Source of the DNA: Helicobacter rappini
GTDB lineage: Bacteria > Campylobacterota > Campylobacteria > Campylobacterales > Helicobacteraceae
Direction of reading: 5' to 3'
Assembly: GCF_900198625.1 (NCBI RefSeq)
Contig: NZ_FZPK01000006.1
Coordinates: 39,288-103,287, forward strand
DNA: 64,000 nucleotides
Positions within the stretch are counted from its first letter, which is position 1. Each line of letters begins with the position of its first letter. A model generated the notes under the pieces. It was given only the letters and a program-made list of their open reading frames with translations, did not search any database and had not been told where the DNA came from. Below are positions 24,936 to 36,558 of the stretch, one piece after another. A program made the translations under genes and the position numbers.

Positions 24936-26951
24936 TTATTCACATATAAAGCACTCTTCCAAAAAGCTAAGACTAGAAGCATGTAGTAATAGCCTATCTG
25001 TGCTGCAATAATGAAGCCTTATATCTTTTAGAATCTTTTCTTGATGTGAGGGCAGGGCATAATAAAAAAGCAGAAATGTAAAGAAGAAAGATTCAAAATC
25101 TTTATTAAAATCTTGTGTTTTGCTATGTGGTTGAGAGAGTTTAGAATCTATCTCATTTGAGCGATAGTAGGGTTTAGGGTGCAAGCATTGCGATATAAAT
25201 TCTATATCATCATGCAGGAAACATGAGAGAAAACTCGCCCGATTTGTTTTATTATATTTTTGAGAAAAAAAGCAAGAGATTAGAAACTTACTAAGTGATA
25301 GAGATAGAAACTTACAAAATGGTAGAACGAAATATTTAGATTCTGCAACTTGAATGTTTTTAGAATCTGTATTTAAATCTATTTTAGAATTTAATCTTTG
25401 TTTAGATTCCATATTAGATGTTTCGCTTTGCTCAACATGACAAGCTGTTTTAGCTTCTATAGTCTTACAAACTACACTAAAATTTAGCATTGCATTATAA
25501 AGCATTGTTTGTGCTATATTTTTATCTCGCCTTAAATAATGGATAGCATAAACATATTTTTGAATACTGCTAGAATGCTTTTTTGTGAGAGTTTCAAAGA
25601 GATAAGATTCTATATTTGCCCTCAACTTCTTGCTTTGTAAATCAAGGAATAAACTTGCGACAACAGGGCATAAGCCATAAAGGGTATCACCTAAGATTTT
25701 ATGCTGCAAACTTGAAGTGTGAATGCGGAGCTGATGTGTTTTGCCACTTAAGGGAAAAAGTTTTACAAGTGTAAATTTTTCGTTTTGTTTAGATTCTAAG
25801 TTTTTAGATATTTCTTTTTTGCTTTGCTTAAAGTCAGTATGAAAAGCGGTTGTGGAATCTAGCTTTTTAGATACTTCGCCTAAAGACTCAGTATGACAAG
25901 TATGAGAATCTAAAATATTATTTTGTGCCCTAAACCCCGCACCCCACACATTAAGAAAAGATTCATAACATTGCAACAACTTCTTTTCATTAAAAAAATC
26001 GCTATATTGCAAGGTAAAATCATCACTTTTTCTAGCCATAGAATCTTGCTTAATTTTTTTATCATAATCACACTCTGTAAAAAGCATAAAATCTTGTATA
26101 AAACCCCTAGAAATATCAGCTAAATTTTCCTGCGGTGCAAGTGAAAAAAGTGCTTTATGTGAAAAAAACGGATTGCTAGACTTATAAAGATAGCTTGAAA
26201 CTTCATTAAAGCTATGAAATACATGAAGTGGTGTGAGTATGGTAGTAGCCCTGCTTTGGTCTTGTTGTATGGAATCTTTTGTAATAACTTTTATTTCATC
26301 TTCTTTAATCGTTTTTACTTTTAAATTTTTTACACTACCTTTAATGCAAAGATTCCCAAAATCTTTTGGAAAAATAATCCCTGATTCTATAAGTAAAGAT
26401 TCTTTAACTTCGCCATGCAAAATAGCCATATAGCTTTTTTCTACGCCTTTTTGTAAAAAGAGATTTTTTAGCATGACTTCACTTTGCTTATCGATAGAAC
26501 ACACTAAAAGCCCGCTTGTTTCATAATCAAGTCTATGGCAGGGATTAGCATGTTTGCCAAAATAATACCGCAAAGAGTCAAGTATGCTTTTAGAATCTGC
26601 TAGGTTTTTAGGGTGAGTGAGAAGTTTTGAAGGCTTATTAAACACACAAAAATAAGGGGGATTTTGTGAGATTTTTATCTCTAGGTTTGCTATATCTTGC
26701 TGTAAAATCGCATGATTTGGTGGCACACAAGCAAAGAATGGTATAAGATTAATATCATCTGGCATAAAGCTTAGAATCTCTACATATCCTTTTTCTAAAA
26801 AGTCTTTTTTATGAATGATTCTAGAATCTTGTTTTATGCGGTTTTTATCAAGTAGCTTTTGTGTGTCCTTTTTGCTATATCCATTTTGAAGTAAGAAATG
26901 TGTAGCTTTTATGCGTTCTGCTACTTGAAGTGAGATTGTCTTAAAGCCCAC
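24936..26951 (-). CDS. RluA-family pseudouridine synthase with repeat inserts and long C-terminal extension
   Basis: Modifies uridine in rRNA or tRNA. An S4-like N-terminal RNA-binding region (about 1-65) precedes CVFNKPSKLLTHPK and the catalytic motif NPCHRLDYETSGLLVCS (about 136-152), with the catalytic Asp in HRLDYETSG. The last conserved block KLFPLSGKTHQLRIHTS is displaced to about residue 390 because ~170 residues of repeat-derived sequence (AGFRAQNNILDSHTCHTESLGEVSKKLDS...) interrupt the domain. A ~250-aa tail follows with another CHVEQSETS insert. At 671 aa it is about twice normal size. The start is GTG at 26951, 5 nt after the recJ stop. Family is certain; which U is modified is not. 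Confidence 0.85.
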   Translation of the reverse strand: MGFKTISLQVAERIKATHFLLQNGYSKKDTQKLLDKNRIKQDSRIIHKKDFLEKGYVEILSFMPDDINLIPFFACVPPNHAILQQDIANLEIKISQNPPYFCVFNKPSKLLTHPKNLADSKSILDSLRYYFGKHANPCHRLDYETSGLLVCSIDKQSEVMLKNLFLQKGVEKSYMAILHGEVKESLLIESGIIFPKDFGNLCIKGSVKNLKVKTIKEDEIKVITKDSIQQDQSRATTILTPLHVFHSFNEVSSYLYKSSNPFFSHKALFSLAPQENLADISRGFIQDFMLFTECDYDKKIKQDSMARKSDDFTLQYSDFFNEKKLLQCYESFLNVWGAGFRAQNNILDSHTCHTESLGEVSKKLDSTTAFHTDFKQSKKEISKNLESKQNEKFTLVKLFPLSGKTHQLRIHTSSLQHKILGDTLYGLCPVVASLFLDLQSKKLRANIESYLFETLTKKHSSSIQKYVYAIHYLRRDKNIAQTMLYNAMLNFSVVCKTIEAKTACHVEQSETSNMESKQRLNSKIDLNTDSKNIQVAESKYFVLPFCKFLSLSLSKFLISCFFSQKYNKTNRASFLSCFLHDDIEFISQCLHPKPYYRSNEIDSKLSQPHSKTQDFNKDFESFFFTFLLFYYALPSHQEKILKDIRLHYCSTDRLLLHASSLSFLEECFICE
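25414..25445. repeat. single arm of dispersed palindrome in RluA-family gene
   Basis: Plus strand TAGATGTTTCGCTTTGCTCA then ACATGACAAGC; on the coding strand it is translated as ACHVEQSETSN. No partner arm is visible nearby. Confidence 0.7.
25803..25900. repeat. two same-orientation repeat arms in RluA-family gene
   Basis: Arms at 25803-25847 (TTTAGATATTTC...GTCAGTATGAAAAGC) and 25866-25900 (TTTAGATACTTCGCC...CTCAGTATGACAAG) point the same way, unlike the head-to-head arms elsewhere. They are translated on the minus strand as CHTESLGEVSKK and FHTDFKQSKKEIS. Confidence 0.65.
25918..25951. repeat. G-rich second repeat module in RluA-family gene
   Basis: On the minus strand GTGTGGGGTGCGGGGTTTAG then GGCACAAAATAAT, translated as VWGAGFRAQNN. 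It is a near match to the module in the recB fragment (46051-46092). Confidence 0.6.
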
Positions 26952-26956
26952 AGATT

Positions 26957-28708
26957 CTATTCCGTATAGACTCTATCAATTATAAGCATGATTTGCCTAT
27001 TTTGCGTGGTATAAAAGCTTTGAGAATCAAGGGCTATTGTTGCACGAAAACATAATATAGAACCGATAGTAAAGTTATAATCCGCATATTTTTGATTAAA
27101 AAACATGCCTTTAATACTGCTATTTTCTGTCCGTTTAAAGTGAAATTCACGAAAGCCTTGCCCTGTTTTCTTACACTCAAGTATCTCCATTTCACAGAGA
27201 AATTTTGGCAGTGGATTCCCATTTCCAAAAGGCTCAAAACTTGTTATACATGAAAAAAGCTCATAATTAATTAAATGTGAGTTTAATATACCCAAAACAT
27301 TCTCTTTTTTCTCTATATTATGAGAAATTGGCTTGAAAGACTTTATAAAAGATTCTAGATTATAGTCTTTTAGTTCCAGCCCCACAGCTCCCACATGTCC
27401 GCCATACCGCTGCATTAAATGCCCTATTTTTTGCATACTAGAGATGAGATCTACATCACCAGCACTTCTGCCACTGCCCTTACACACGCCATTTGTATTT
27501 GTTAAAACAAAGCAGGGCTTTTGAAACTCATCAGCCATTTTACCCGCTACAATCCCTAGCACACCTTCATGCCAGTCTTCACCCACCGCACATAGCATAT
27601 TCTCATTTTGAGGTATTTGGCTAATGGATTGAAAGGCTTTATTAGTTACCTCATCTTGTAAAAGTTTTCTTTGTGTGTTTAGGTCTTTTAACTGCTTGAG
27701 ATAGAATCTAGCATTTGATAATGAAGTTGAGCGCAGGAAAGATAGGGCGATTTTACCATCGCTAATCCTACCTGCTGCGTTTAAAAGCGGAATGATTCTA
27801 AAGCCTAACACTTGAGAGTCAATGCTACTTTTTAGATTCTCCATAAGGGCTTGAAAGGCATATCTCTTACTATTTGGAATGTGCTTTAAGGCATATTTAC
27901 AAATCGTGTGATTTATCGCATTTAGCGGCATGACATCAGCGATTGTTGCGATACCTACAAGCAGTAGAAAAGATTCCATTCTTATAATTTTTAGATTCTT
28001 TTCATAGCAATTTAAAAGCTTTTTTGTTTGATTATTCTTAGTGTTAGAATCACTACAAAGATTTAGCATACTAATCTTTATCGCACAGCAAAAATACCAC
28101 GCCACTAAACTCCCGCAAATCTCACTATAAGGGAAGTTACATATTGCTTGTTGCGGATTAATCATAAAGTTACAACAAGGAATCTTTTGATCTCTATTGC
28201 TATCTACTTCAAGTGTATGATGATCTGTGATTATTAAGCCTATATTATGCTCTCTGCATAGCTCTGCTGCTTGGAAGCTACTCACACCATTATCAACGGT
28301 TATAATCACTTTTACATCACTATGCTCTTTTAGAATCTCATGAAATAGTTTCACACTAAAGCCATAGCCATGTATAAAGCGATTAGGCATAGCAAAAGCT
28401 ACATTATTGTATGAAAGCTGGTCAAAAAAATCAAGCATAATAGAAGTCGCACAAATCCCATCAGTATCATAATCCCCAACGATTACAATCTTTTCATTAC
28501 GCAATATACTTTGACATACAAAAAGACTTGCTTCCATATTATTATGAAGTTCTTTTGGGTGCGGTATATCTTTTAATGTGTGAAAGCAAAAGTCTTTGAA
28601 TCTTTGTTTTAAAATAGATTCTATCTCATTAATATGACTAAAGGTTTGTAAGCCTTTTTTGATCGCATTAAAGTCATGCTGCGTGTTTATAGCAGAATCA
28701 CTAGGCAT
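26957..28708 (-). CDS. recJ: single-stranded-DNA-specific exonuclease RecJ
   Basis: 5'-3' ssDNA exonuclease of mismatch repair and RecF-type recombination. The DHH-family motifs are present: VGDYDTDGICATSIMLD near residues 77-93, VIITVDNGVSS, and the DHH motif in IITDHHTLEVD near 160. The DHHA1 motif (GRSAGDVDLISSM, then RYGGHVGAVGLEL) is in the C-terminal half. The length (583 aa) is within family range. It starts 9 nt after pyrG and is followed closely by the RluA-family gene, forming a pyrG-recJ-rluA operon as I recall from H. pylori. AAGGTGTAAT precedes the ATG. Confidence 0.94.
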   Translation of the reverse strand: MPSDSAINTQHDFNAIKKGLQTFSHINEIESILKQRFKDFCFHTLKDIPHPKELHNNMEASLFVCQSILRNEKIVIVGDYDTDGICATSIMLDFFDQLSYNNVAFAMPNRFIHGYGFSVKLFHEILKEHSDVKVIITVDNGVSSFQAAELCREHNIGLIITDHHTLEVDSNRDQKIPCCNFMINPQQAICNFPYSEICGSLVAWYFCCAIKISMLNLCSDSNTKNNQTKKLLNCYEKNLKIIRMESFLLLVGIATIADVMPLNAINHTICKYALKHIPNSKRYAFQALMENLKSSIDSQVLGFRIIPLLNAAGRISDGKIALSFLRSTSLSNARFYLKQLKDLNTQRKLLQDEVTNKAFQSISQIPQNENMLCAVGEDWHEGVLGIVAGKMADEFQKPCFVLTNTNGVCKGSGRSAGDVDLISSMQKIGHLMQRYGGHVGAVGLELKDYNLESFIKSFKPISHNIEKKENVLGILNSHLINYELFSCITSFEPFGNGNPLPKFLCEMEILECKKTGQGFREFHFKRTENSSIKGMFFNQKYADYNFTIGSILCFRATIALDSQSFYTTQNRQIMLIIDRVYTE

Positions 28709-28716
28709 ATTACACC

Positions 28717-30360
<1,644 letters not shown>

Positions 30361-30517
30361 TCAAATGCAATTATAAAATAAAAGTATGTAAAAAGTGCAA
30401 TGCCCCATCATTTCTCTTAAGTTGTCGTTTTGGTTTTTTGTGTTTGTATGAGATTTAATATTTATTGTGATTATAGTCTTTGCTTAGTGTAGGCTTGTGA
30501 ATATGTGTGATAAAAGA

Positions 30518-30997
30518 TTATTTTATGCCTTTATATATGTGTATAGGGCTTTTGCGTAAGAAATAATCCGCATCTTCTATTCCCAAATACATAGTTTTTT
30601 GCCATTCTTCAAGGCTGCAATACTGCAACATTGAATCTTTCAAATCTTTAATAGCAGTTAAAATTTGTATTCTATCAAAAGTAAAGCTAAACTCTTTAGG
30701 CTCATAAATTTCCCACACAATTACAGAATCTAAAACGATAATTTTAGGTGTATTGACTATCCCCGCACACCCTTCATCGCCGCAACCACACACAAAAATT
30801 GGACATTTACAACTCTCTTGCAAGGAATACTCTAAACGAGAAATATTTAAATAATACTCATTGTTTTCAAAATGAAAATATTGATTATTAATGTAGGGTT
30901 GCAAAATAAGCTCATGCGTATATTCAGCAAGTAGTTCATCATCATAATCTTGCGGATCAATTTGTATGCGTTGAAATTTAAAGCTTATTGAATCCAT
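30518..30997 (-). CDS. hypothetical protein with Cys-rich CxC...CGCGDEGC motif
   Basis: A 159-residue acidic, soluble protein of unknown function. Its notable feature is CKCPIFVCGCGDEGCAGI at about residues 63-80, five closely spaced cysteines likely to bind a metal such as zinc. Aromatic-rich flanking segments (FHFENNEYYLNISRLEY and VIVWEIYEPKEFSFTFDRIQ) suggest a compact beta-rich fold. Similar CGCGDxGC stretches occur in uncharacterised bacterial proteins. It lies alone between pyrG and recA on the same strand, with AAAG upstream of the ATG. I do not assign a function. Confidence 0.6.
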   Translation of the reverse strand: MDSISFKFQRIQIDPQDYDDELLAEYTHELILQPYINNQYFHFENNEYYLNISRLEYSLQESCKCPIFVCGCGDEGCAGIVNTPKIIVLDSVIVWEIYEPKEFSFTFDRIQILTAIKDLKDSMLQYCSLEEWQKTMYLGIEDADYFLRKSPIHIYKGIK

Positions 30998-31237
30998 TTA
31001 TTTTCTTTCAAGTAGGATGATTGGGAAACATGTAATATCAACTTTGATATTTATAAAAACAATATTTTCTTTTGGAAGAGATTTATGTAAAGCTGGGTTT
31101 TGTTATACCTTATATGCACCATATATCTGCAAAAATACCCCCATTACTAGAGACATATAAGATAATAATGGGTTTGGAATATTTACTAATCCAGCAAACC
31201 CCAAATTCTAGAATCTTGCACCCAACTCACATAATCT

Positions 31238-32278
31238 CTACTCACTCCCCTCTAATTCATCTGGCAGGGGCATAATCTCATCACTTGTGCCAATTTGCTC
31301 CTTTATTTTCGCAGCAATTTCATTTGCTATATCAACATTTTCTTTTAAAAAGGCTTTTGCATTTTCTCTGCCCTGTCCGATCTTTTTATCACCATAAGAG
31401 AGCCACGCACCGCTTTTATCGATAATATCAAGCTTCACACCATAGTCAATAATCTCGCCCTCTTTGCTGATACCCTCGCCAAACATAATGTCAAATTCCG
31501 CTTCTCTAAATGGTGGAGCGACCTTATTTTTCACCACTTTTGCCTTCGCACGATTGCCGATAATACTATCGCTTTGCTTGAGTGTAGCCACTTTTCTTAT
31601 ATCCACACGCACACTCGCATAGAATTTCAACGCATTACCACCTGTTGTAGTCTCTGGACTACCATAGCCCATAACGCCGATTTTCATGCGAATCTGATTG
31701 ATAAAAATCACGGTGGTATTCATCCTTGATAACACACCTGTAATCTTACGCAAAGCATGGCTCATAAGCCTTGCTTGTAAGCCCACATGCTGATCGCCCA
31801 TATCGCCATCAATCTCTGCTTTCGGTGTCAAAGCTGCAACAGAATCTACAACAATCAAATCGACCCCGCCACTACACGCAATCGTCTCTAAAATGCTTAA
31901 CGCCTGTTCGCCATTATCTGGCTGACTGACTAAAAGATTCTCGGTATCAACGCCAAGATTTTTTGCATAATACACATCAAGGGCATGTTCAGCATCAATA
32001 AACGCACATACACCGCCATTTCTTTGACACTCTGCGATAACCTGCAAGGATAATGTCGTTTTACCGCTTGATTCTGGTCCATAAATCTCAATGATTCTGC
32101 CCTTTGGGATACCACCAATTCCTAGTGCTAAATCAAGCCCTAACGAGCCTGTCGATATAGAATCTATCTTTTCTACCTGCTTGTCTCCAAGTCGTATAAG
32201 CACACCTTTGCCAAATGCCTTATCCACTTGCTTCATCGCATTTTCAAGTGCTTTTTGTTTATTTGGATCAATTGCCAT
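31238..32278 (-). CDS. recA: recombinase RecA
   Basis: Strand-exchange ATPase of homologous recombination and the DNA damage response. Walker [10 protein letters not shown] lies near residues 69-77, Walker [25 protein letters not shown] follows, and the L2 loop region [33 protein letters not shown] is intact. Length (346 aa) is normal. The ATG at 32278 is preceded by AAAGGG. RecA would be needed for the repeat-mediated rearrangements suggested elsewhere in this window. Confidence 0.97.
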   Translation of the reverse strand: MAIDPNKQKALENAMKQVDKAFGKGVLIRLGDKQVEKIDSISTGSLGLDLALGIGGIPKGRIIEIYGPESSGKTTLSLQVIAECQRNGGVCAFIDAEHALDVYYAKNLGVDTENLLVSQPDNGEQALSILETIACSGGVDLIVVDSVAALTPKAEIDGDMGDQHVGLQARLMSHALRKITGVLSRMNTTVIFINQIRMKIGVMGYGSPETTTGGNALKFYASVRVDIRKVATLKQSDSIIGNRAKAKVVKNKVAPPFREAEFDIMFGEGISKEGEIIDYGVKLDIIDKSGAWLSYGDKKIGQGRENAKAFLKENVDIANEIAAKIKEQIGTSDEIMPLPDELEGSE

Positions 32279-32612
32279 TTTTACCCTTTATCTAGTAATT
32301 TTTATAAGATTCTAGCATGATAATGTAGATTTTAAAAACGAATGAATGTTTTATTGTAAAACTTGTTTATTCGCGTCTGCAGGTTTTTGGATGCAATTTC
32401 TATTTATTCATATAATCTTAAACATTTAGTCATTTTACTTTAATGCAGGTTATCGCAAAAGCATAAAGTCTCTTATGTCCATATCATCAGTTATTGAGAA
32501 ATACACTTTTTATTGCTACAATGTAAGTTTATATATTTTTATAGTTAAAGCTATTGTAAGCATTTTGAGTGAAAATAAACTAATCATTTTAATTTTGCAA
32601 AATGGAGAATAA
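32279..32612. other. divergent recA-hisS spacer
   Basis: A 334-nt AT-rich intergenic region that must hold promoters for both recA (minus) and hisS (plus). On the minus strand TAGAATCTTATAAAAATTACT before recA is a possible -10 area; on the plus strand AATGGAG serves as the hisS ribosome site. No other feature is recognised. Confidence 0.4.
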
Positions 32613-33941
32613 ATGGATAATACACTGATACAACCACGCACATTAAGTGGATTTAAAGATAGACTGCCACAAGAGGCTTATGCAAAAGCAAGTATTGTGG
32701 AAAAAGTGAGTGAAGTGTTTTTAAGCTATGGTTTTATGCCTATTGAGACACCGCATTTAGAGTATGCTGACATTTTGGTGAAGCAAGGAAGCGAAGAGAT
32801 ACAAAAAGAATTGTATCGATTTAGAGACCATGGCGATAGAGATGTCGCCTTGCGATTTGATCAAACCGTGCCATTAGCGCGTTTTATCACGCAGCACAGA
32901 CATGAATTAATCATGCCTTTTAAACGCTATGTGATAGGCAATGTATTCCGTGGGGAACGCGCACAAAAGGGGCGATATAGGGAATTTACACAATGTGATT
33001 TTGACTTTATTGGGAGTGATTCGCTAAGTTGTGATGCAGAGATTTTGCAGGTTATTTATAGTTCGCTTAATGCACTTGGTTTGCAGGAATTTACCATTTG
33101 GATTAATCATAGAGATATTTTGAATGGAATCTTTGCATATTTTGGCTTACATGATAATGTGGAATCTGGTTTGCGTATCATAGACAAACTTGATAAGATT
33201 GGACTTGATGAAGTGCAAAAAGAATTGCAAAAAGAGCTAAATATTACAGCAGAAAAAGCACAAGAGATTTGCAGACTTGTTATGATTAAGCAGACTTCAC
33301 ATTATAGTGATTTCTTTAAAGAGATTGCCTACCTTAAAGATTATAATGAGATATTGCGTAAAGGATTGCAAGATTTAGAATCTATGTTTAGCATTCTTGA
33401 TGATTTGGAGCTTGATATATCGAGTTGTCGTATCAACTTTTCTATTGCAAGGGGGCTTGGCTATTATACAGGCATTGTGTATGAAACAACGCTAAATAGA
33501 CTAAAAAGTATCGGGAGTGTTTGTAGTGGCGGTCGCTATGATAATTTGACGCAGAGTTTTAGTAAAGAGCGATTAAGTGGCGTTGGTGCGAGTATTGGTC
33601 TTGATAGGCTTATTGCGGCATTAATGGAGCTTGAGCTTTTAGAGTTGCGTGGGACTATGGTGAGAGTGCTACTGATTGTAACGAATGAGGCGTATTTTGC
33701 CTTCGCTCATAAGATCGCAGAGGCTTTAAGACATAGCAATGTAAAAGCTGAAGTCTATCCAGATGCAGTAAAGATTAAGAAGTCTCTCGGCTATGCAAAC
33801 GCAAAAGGGCATGAATTCAGCATAATTATTGGTGACGAAGAGTTTCAAACAAAAACGCTTTCTGTCAAAAATATGACTTCAGGCATACAGATTGAGAAAG
33901 TAAGCTTTTTACACGCATTGCAAGTTGTAAGAAATTCTTAA
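32613..33941 (+). CDS. hisS: histidyl-tRNA synthetase
   Basis: Class II aminoacyl-tRNA synthetase charging tRNA-His. It has motif 1 region [20 protein letters not shown], motif 2 [32 protein letters not shown], the HisRS-specific [13 protein letters not shown] (about residues 279-291), motif 3 [15 protein letters not shown], and the C-terminal anticodon-binding domain ([12 protein letters not shown]...). The length (442 aa) is normal. The cognate tRNA-His is at 5218-5295. Confidence 0.96.
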   Translation: MDNTLIQPRTLSGFKDRLPQEAYAKASIVEKVSEVFLSYGFMPIETPHLEYADILVKQGSEEIQKELYRFRDHGDRDVALRFDQTVPLARFITQHRHELIMPFKRYVIGNVFRGERAQKGRYREFTQCDFDFIGSDSLSCDAEILQVIYSSLNALGLQEFTIWINHRDILNGIFAYFGLHDNVESGLRIIDKLDKIGLDEVQKELQKELNITAEKAQEICRLVMIKQTSHYSDFFKEIAYLKDYNEILRKGLQDLESMFSILDDLELDISSCRINFSIARGLGYYTGIVYETTLNRLKSIGSVCSGGRYDNLTQSFSKERLSGVGASIGLDRLIAALMELELLELRGTMVRVLLIVTNEAYFAFAHKIAEALRHSNVKAEVYPDAVKIKKSLGYANAKGHEFSIIIGDEEFQTKTLSVKNMTSGIQIEKVSFLHALQVVRNS

Positions 33942-33962
33942 ATCGCATTGATGATAGAAACC

Positions 33963-34048
33963 AATTGTCATACTGAGTGCGTAAGCACGAAATATCTTTT
34001 TAGATTCTATGTTAGATATTTCGCCTAAAGGCTCAATCATGACAATTT
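33963..34048. repeat. intergenic palindromic dispersed repeat, best-preserved copy
   Basis: The left arm starts AATTGTCATACTGAGTGCGT and ends GAAATATCT; the right arm starts AGATATTTCGCC and ends AATCATGACAATT. The terminal 9 nt pair perfectly and inner parts mostly do, around a TTTTAGATTCTATGT centre. It sits just downstream of hisS and could act as a hairpin for that transcript. Confidence 0.85.
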
Positions 34049-34283
34049 GTTATAGAATCTAAGAGATATGCTAGAAATAATTCCTTTGTAATTCACTACA
34101 AATGTGTTACGAAGAGATAATTTTGACATAACTTTTATGTAGTTTTACACTATAGTTTTATGTAAAATAATGCTAGAATTGTAAGACTTTATCTATTTTA
34201 GTCTTTTATAGATTGATATAGCTATATCAAAAAAGCGTTCTGTAAAGACTTTTAGAATACAAAATCTCATAGAAAGGAAAAAT
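34049..34283. other. spacer between repeat and dehydrogenase gene
   Basis: AT-rich; with the repeat it makes a 342-nt gene-free interval after hisS. The only clear signal is the ribosome site AGAAAGGA before the ATG at 34284. Confidence 0.4.
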
Positions 34284-35219
34284 ATGCAGCTTGTTTTACT
34301 TGATAAAATGACACTTGGTGATTTTGATGAGACACTTTTCGCACAATTTGGCGAATTTAAATCATATCAAACTACAGATTCTACACAGGTTTTAGAACGC
34401 ACAAAGGATGCAGATATTATCATCACAAATAAAGTTGTGCTAGATTCTAAGATCTTGTCTTCTTTACCAAAGTTAAAGCTTATCTGCGTGAGTGCAACAG
34501 GCACAAATAATGTTGATATAGAGTATGCTAAGACACACAATATAGCGGTAAAAAATGTAGCGGGTTACTCCACACATTCAGTCGCACAGCATACACTTAT
34601 GTTGGCATTAAGTCTGCTTGGTCGTTTGCCTTATTATTCACAATATGTGCAACAAGGGCAGTGGTGCAAGAGTGAGATTTTCTGCCATCTCACTTATGAT
34701 TTACAAGATCTTTATGGTAAGCAATGGGGTATTATTGGCTATGGTAGCATTGGTAAGCAGGTATGCCATCTCGCAAAAGCCTTTGGTGCGGAAGTTAGCT
34801 ATCATTCCACAAGCGGAAATAATACGCAAAATGACATACCGCACAAAAGCCTAGATGAGATTCTAAAAACAAGTGATATTATATCCATTCACGCTCCGCT
34901 AAATAACACAACACAGAATCTAATCGCAAAAGAGCAACTACAAATGCTAAAAAAGGGAGCAATTCTACTTAATCTTGGTCGTGGTGGCATTGTCAATGAA
35001 AAGGATCTCGCACAATCTCTCCAAATACAAGACTTTCTATTTGGCACAGATGTGTTAGAAAAAGAGCCAATGATAGCTAATCACCCCTTGCTTGATTCTA
35101 AAATCGCACATAAAGTTATCATCACGCCGCATATCGCATGGGCGTATAAAGACACAAAAGATAGATTACTGCAAATGGTGGCAGAAAATATTAAGCAGTT
35201 TTTGAATGCGAATATGTAG
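34284..35219 (+). CDS. D-2-hydroxyacid dehydrogenase (hydroxypyruvate/glycerate type)
   Basis: NAD(P)-dependent dehydrogenase of the D-isomer-specific family, interconverting 2-hydroxy and 2-keto acids. The nucleotide-binding motif is GKQWGIIGYGSIGKQVCHLAKAFG (GxGxxG, about residues 148-171). Catalytic Arg and Glu lie in LNLGRGGIVNEKDL and DVLEKEPM, and the His in VIITPHIAWAYKDTKDR. Length (311 aa) fits glycerate dehydrogenase (HprA). Substrate preference cannot be read from the sequence. It is preceded by AGAAAGGA and appears monocistronic. Confidence 0.85.
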   Translation: MQLVLLDKMTLGDFDETLFAQFGEFKSYQTTDSTQVLERTKDADIIITNKVVLDSKILSSLPKLKLICVSATGTNNVDIEYAKTHNIAVKNVAGYSTHSVAQHTLMLALSLLGRLPYYSQYVQQGQWCKSEIFCHLTYDLQDLYGKQWGIIGYGSIGKQVCHLAKAFGAEVSYHSTSGNNTQNDIPHKSLDEILKTSDIISIHAPLNNTTQNLIAKEQLQMLKKGAILLNLGRGGIVNEKDLAQSLQIQDFLFGTDVLEKEPMIANHPLLDSKIAHKVIITPHIAWAYKDTKDRLLQMVAENIKQFLNANM

Positions 35220-35395
35220 TATTTGTCTGGTTTAGCCATAACATTATCAATGAGTTGTTATCATAACCTTACTTATGAATACAATGTGTTAGCAGTGCAA
35301 CATGAGTTAAGCCAAAAATTGGGACTTACAATATCAATACACAAAGCTAGTTTTATGCTACAATATCGCACACAAAATACACCAAAGGACTATTG

Positions 35396-36541
35396 ATGGC
35401 AAATTGGAATGATGGTTATTTGACAGACATTGAGTATCTTGATACTTATTTTTCGTATCTAAATCCACTTTTTATGAATCTAAATCTCACTTTTGCGGGT
35501 TTTGATGTCGGTCAGCACGACTGCATTAGTTTGCAAACAAGCAGTGATTCTAATGATAAGCAGAGCTATCTTGAAATGGGCTTTGGTAGGGGTGTGAGTT
35601 TATGCGTGCATGCTGCCACTACTGATATGAGTTTTGTTGGGACGGATTTTAATCCATCGCATACCCTATTTGCACGAAACTTAGCCAAAGTCGGCAACGC
35701 GGATATACAGCTTTATGATGATAGCTTTGAGCTATTGTATAAACGATTGCAAAAGCAAGAAGCAGAGTTTGACTACATTGTGTTACATGGTGTGTGGTCG
35801 TGGGTAAGTTATGAGAATCAAAAGGTGATTTTGCAGATTATCCGCGATCATTTGAAAGTTGGCGGTATTGTATATGTAAGTTACAATTGCTTTCCGGGCT
35901 GGGATGGCAAATGGTCTTCACGCAAGTTACTTACAATGTATCATGACTATATATCTGGTGCGAAAGTCGAACGAATCCGTAATGCGCTTGGATTTTTCAA
36001 AGACTTTTTAGAGACGAATCCGCTTTATCTGCAGAATAATCCAAGTGCAGCACGAGTCTCACAAATAATAGAAAATGAAAAGTTTGACTATTTAGCACAT
36101 GAATTTTTTAATGATGGAGCAAATTGTTGCTACTTTGTTGATATGGTGCGTGATTTGGAATCATGTAAATTACAATTTGCATGTGGAGCATTACCTTTGT
36201 GGCATTATGAAGATTCTAGTTTAAATAAGCAAAATCAAGCCTTTTTAGATCAAATCGCAGAACCGACATTAAAAGAGCAGCTAAAAGATTACTATCTTAA
36301 TAGACAATTTCGAAATGATATATTTGTAAAAGGGGCACAAAAGCTATCAGGGCAGCAAATATGCGATAAGTTTCTCAATACCCGCTTTACACTTACAAGC
36401 ATACCCGATAGTGATGCAGAAGATCTTGATGCAATTAGGAAAGATATGATTGCATTTCTTGCAAAAGATTCTTATACACCAAAAAGCATGCGTGAGGCAC
36501 AGCTACAGCTGGGGGGGGGGGGTTACATATACGAGAGTTAG
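35396..36541 (+). CDS. SAM-dependent methyltransferase, reading frame truncated at G12 tract
   Basis: Class I methyltransferase with SAM motif I SYLEMGFGRGVSLCVHAA (about residues 57-74), FVGTDFNPSH and DYIVLHGVWSWVSYENQ, followed by a methyltransferase regulatory-type domain (SRKLLTMYHDYIS...). The ATG at 35396 has AAAGGA 8 nt upstream. At 36511-36522 the frame runs into twelve G; it then reads GGGGYIYES and stops at 36541. The other frame continues as LHIRELAKLVADMM and on to 36939. A tract of 10 or 13 G would restore a ~515-aa protein, so this is a phase-variable gene in the OFF (or short-form) state. The substrate is unknown. Confidence 0.8.
   Translation: MANWNDGYLTDIEYLDTYFSYLNPLFMNLNLTFAGFDVGQHDCISLQTSSDSNDKQSYLEMGFGRGVSLCVHAATTDMSFVGTDFNPSHTLFARNLAKVGNADIQLYDDSFELLYKRLQKQEAEFDYIVLHGVWSWVSYENQKVILQIIRDHLKVGGIVYVSYNCFPGWDGKWSSRKLLTMYHDYISGAKVERIRNALGFFKDFLETNPLYLQNNPSAARVSQIIENEKFDYLAHEFFNDGANCCYFVDMVRDLESCKLQFACGALPLWHYEDSSLNKQNQAFLDQIAEPTLKEQLKDYYLNRQFRNDIFVKGAQKLSGQQICDKFLNTRFTLTSIPDSDAEDLDAIRKDMIAFLAKDSYTPKSMREAQLQLGGGGYIYES
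36511..36522. repeat. poly-G tract (G12) causing frameshift
   Basis: Twelve consecutive G inside the methyltransferase gene. Frame arithmetic from the ATG at 35396 places the downstream conserved frame out of phase at 12 G and in phase at 10 or 13 G. Such G-tracts in Helicobacter and Campylobacter mutate by slipped-strand mispairing. Confidence 0.9.
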
Positions 36542-36558
36542 CTAAACTTGTCGCAGAT

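Noticed and set aside
31072..31275. 67-codon plus-strand frame running into the recA 3' end
   Set aside because: No ribosome site, overlaps recA antisense, and composition is not protein-like.
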